Assembly: GCA_044356825.1 (NCBI GenBank)
Contig: JBIKVM010000074.1
Coordinates: 1 to 11,980, forward strand
Source: JAUREX01 sp044356825
Lineage (GTDB): Bacteria; Pseudomonadota; Alphaproteobacteria; Rhodobacterales; Rhodobacteraceae
Reading direction: 5' to 3'
DNA length: 11,980 nucleotides
The position numbers and the translations under genes are program-made. A model generated the notes under the pieces. The model did not search any database, was not told the DNA's origin, and saw only the letters and a program-made list of their open reading frames with translations. Below, in pieces: positions 11,647 through 11,980 of this stretch (within the stretch, counting starts at the first letter, position 1; the number at the start of each line of letters is the position of its first letter).

Positions 11647-11980
11647 TCACGGAAACATGGCCGGCCCCATGAGGCCCGCCGTCTCGGGCAGGCCGAGCAT
11701 GAGGTTGGCGTTCTGCAACGCCTGCCCGGATGAGCCCTTGGTCAGGTTGTCGATCACCGAGACGACGAGCGCGCGCCCCGGCCGGCGGTCCTCGATCACG
11801 CCGACATGGGCGAAGTTGGTGCCCCGCACGTCGCGCGTCGAGGGGAGTGCGCCAAAAGGCAGCACCCGGATGAAGGGCTCCGCCGCATAGCGCGCGGCCA
11901 GCGCGCCGTGGACCGCGCGCGCATCGCCCGCGAGATAGCACGAGGCGAGGACGCCGCGGTTCATGGGCAGGAGGTGGGGG
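11647..11980 (-). CDS. argC: N-acetyl-gamma-glutamyl-phosphate reductase, C-terminal part (continues past right edge)
   Basis: Third step of arginine synthesis: NADPH-dependent reduction of N-acetylglutamyl phosphate to the semialdehyde. Only the last 110 residues are in the window. They read HLLPMNRGVLASCYL at the edge, then FIRVLPFGALPSTRDVRGTNFAHVG and VVSVIDNLTKGSSGQALQNANLMLGLPETAGL, which are the standard C-terminal signatures of ArgC. The catalytic Cys lies outside. The frame is open to the window edge with no start needed inside. ccmE follows 6 bp after the stop. Identity is firm. Confidence 0.96.
   Translation of the reverse strand, partial: PHLLPMNRGVLASCYLAGDARAVHGALAARYAAEPFIRVLPFGALPSTRDVRGTNFAHVGVIEDRRPGRALVVSVIDNLTKGSSGQALQNANLMLGLPETAGLMGPAMFP

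Noticed and set aside
11125..11733. Plus-strand open frame of 202 codons
   Set aside because: Antisense to ccmE and argC; its start covers the tandem repeat, giving repeated LRP(L/V)P words that reflect the DNA repeat only.

Overview
The window looks like chromosomal DNA of a GC-rich alphaproteobacterium, most likely Rhodobacteraceae (Rhodobacter/Paracoccus/roseobacter relatives). This rests on the very high G+C at third codon positions, recognisable families (PhnM with its DUF1045 partner, an NDUFA9-type reductase, CcmE next to ArgC) and the secG-pyrG order. It is inferred from protein resemblance and gene order, not from a database search. No phage, insertion sequence, CRISPR array, rRNA or tRNA is visible. 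Nearly all genes are metabolic or housekeeping, and I did not find a convincing new multi-gene system. The unexplained material is in the intergenic DNA and in a few variant proteins.

Left part (1-2792, minus strand). From right to left this holds phnM (carbon-phosphorus lyase pathway), an AT-richer non-coding stretch, a small unknown ORF (1200-1445), a regulatory-looking gap (1074-1199), and two overlapping PotB/PotC-type ABC permease genes that run off the left edge.

Middle (2793-6851, plus strand). A 78-bp divergent promoter region separates phnM from a DUF1045 2H-phosphoesterase-like gene. That gene overlaps mnmH/selU (tRNA 2-selenouridine synthase) by ATGA. secG follows after 32 bp, then a 161-bp gap with inverted repeats, then pyrG (CTP synthase). 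pyrG converges on the next group.

Right part (6873-11980, minus strand). Reading right to left: the 3' end of argC, ccmE (heme chaperone, unusual sequence), a 131-bp leader with a 21-bp tandem repeat, fhs (formate-THF ligase), a double GC hairpin, a chorismate-mutase-like gene overlapping folD, and an NDUFA9-family gene with its own likely promoter. Fhs and FolD together interconvert formate, 10-formyl-THF, methenyl-THF and methylene-THF, so the centre of this block is a one-carbon folate unit. The aromatic-pathway-type gene between them is physically coupled to folD.
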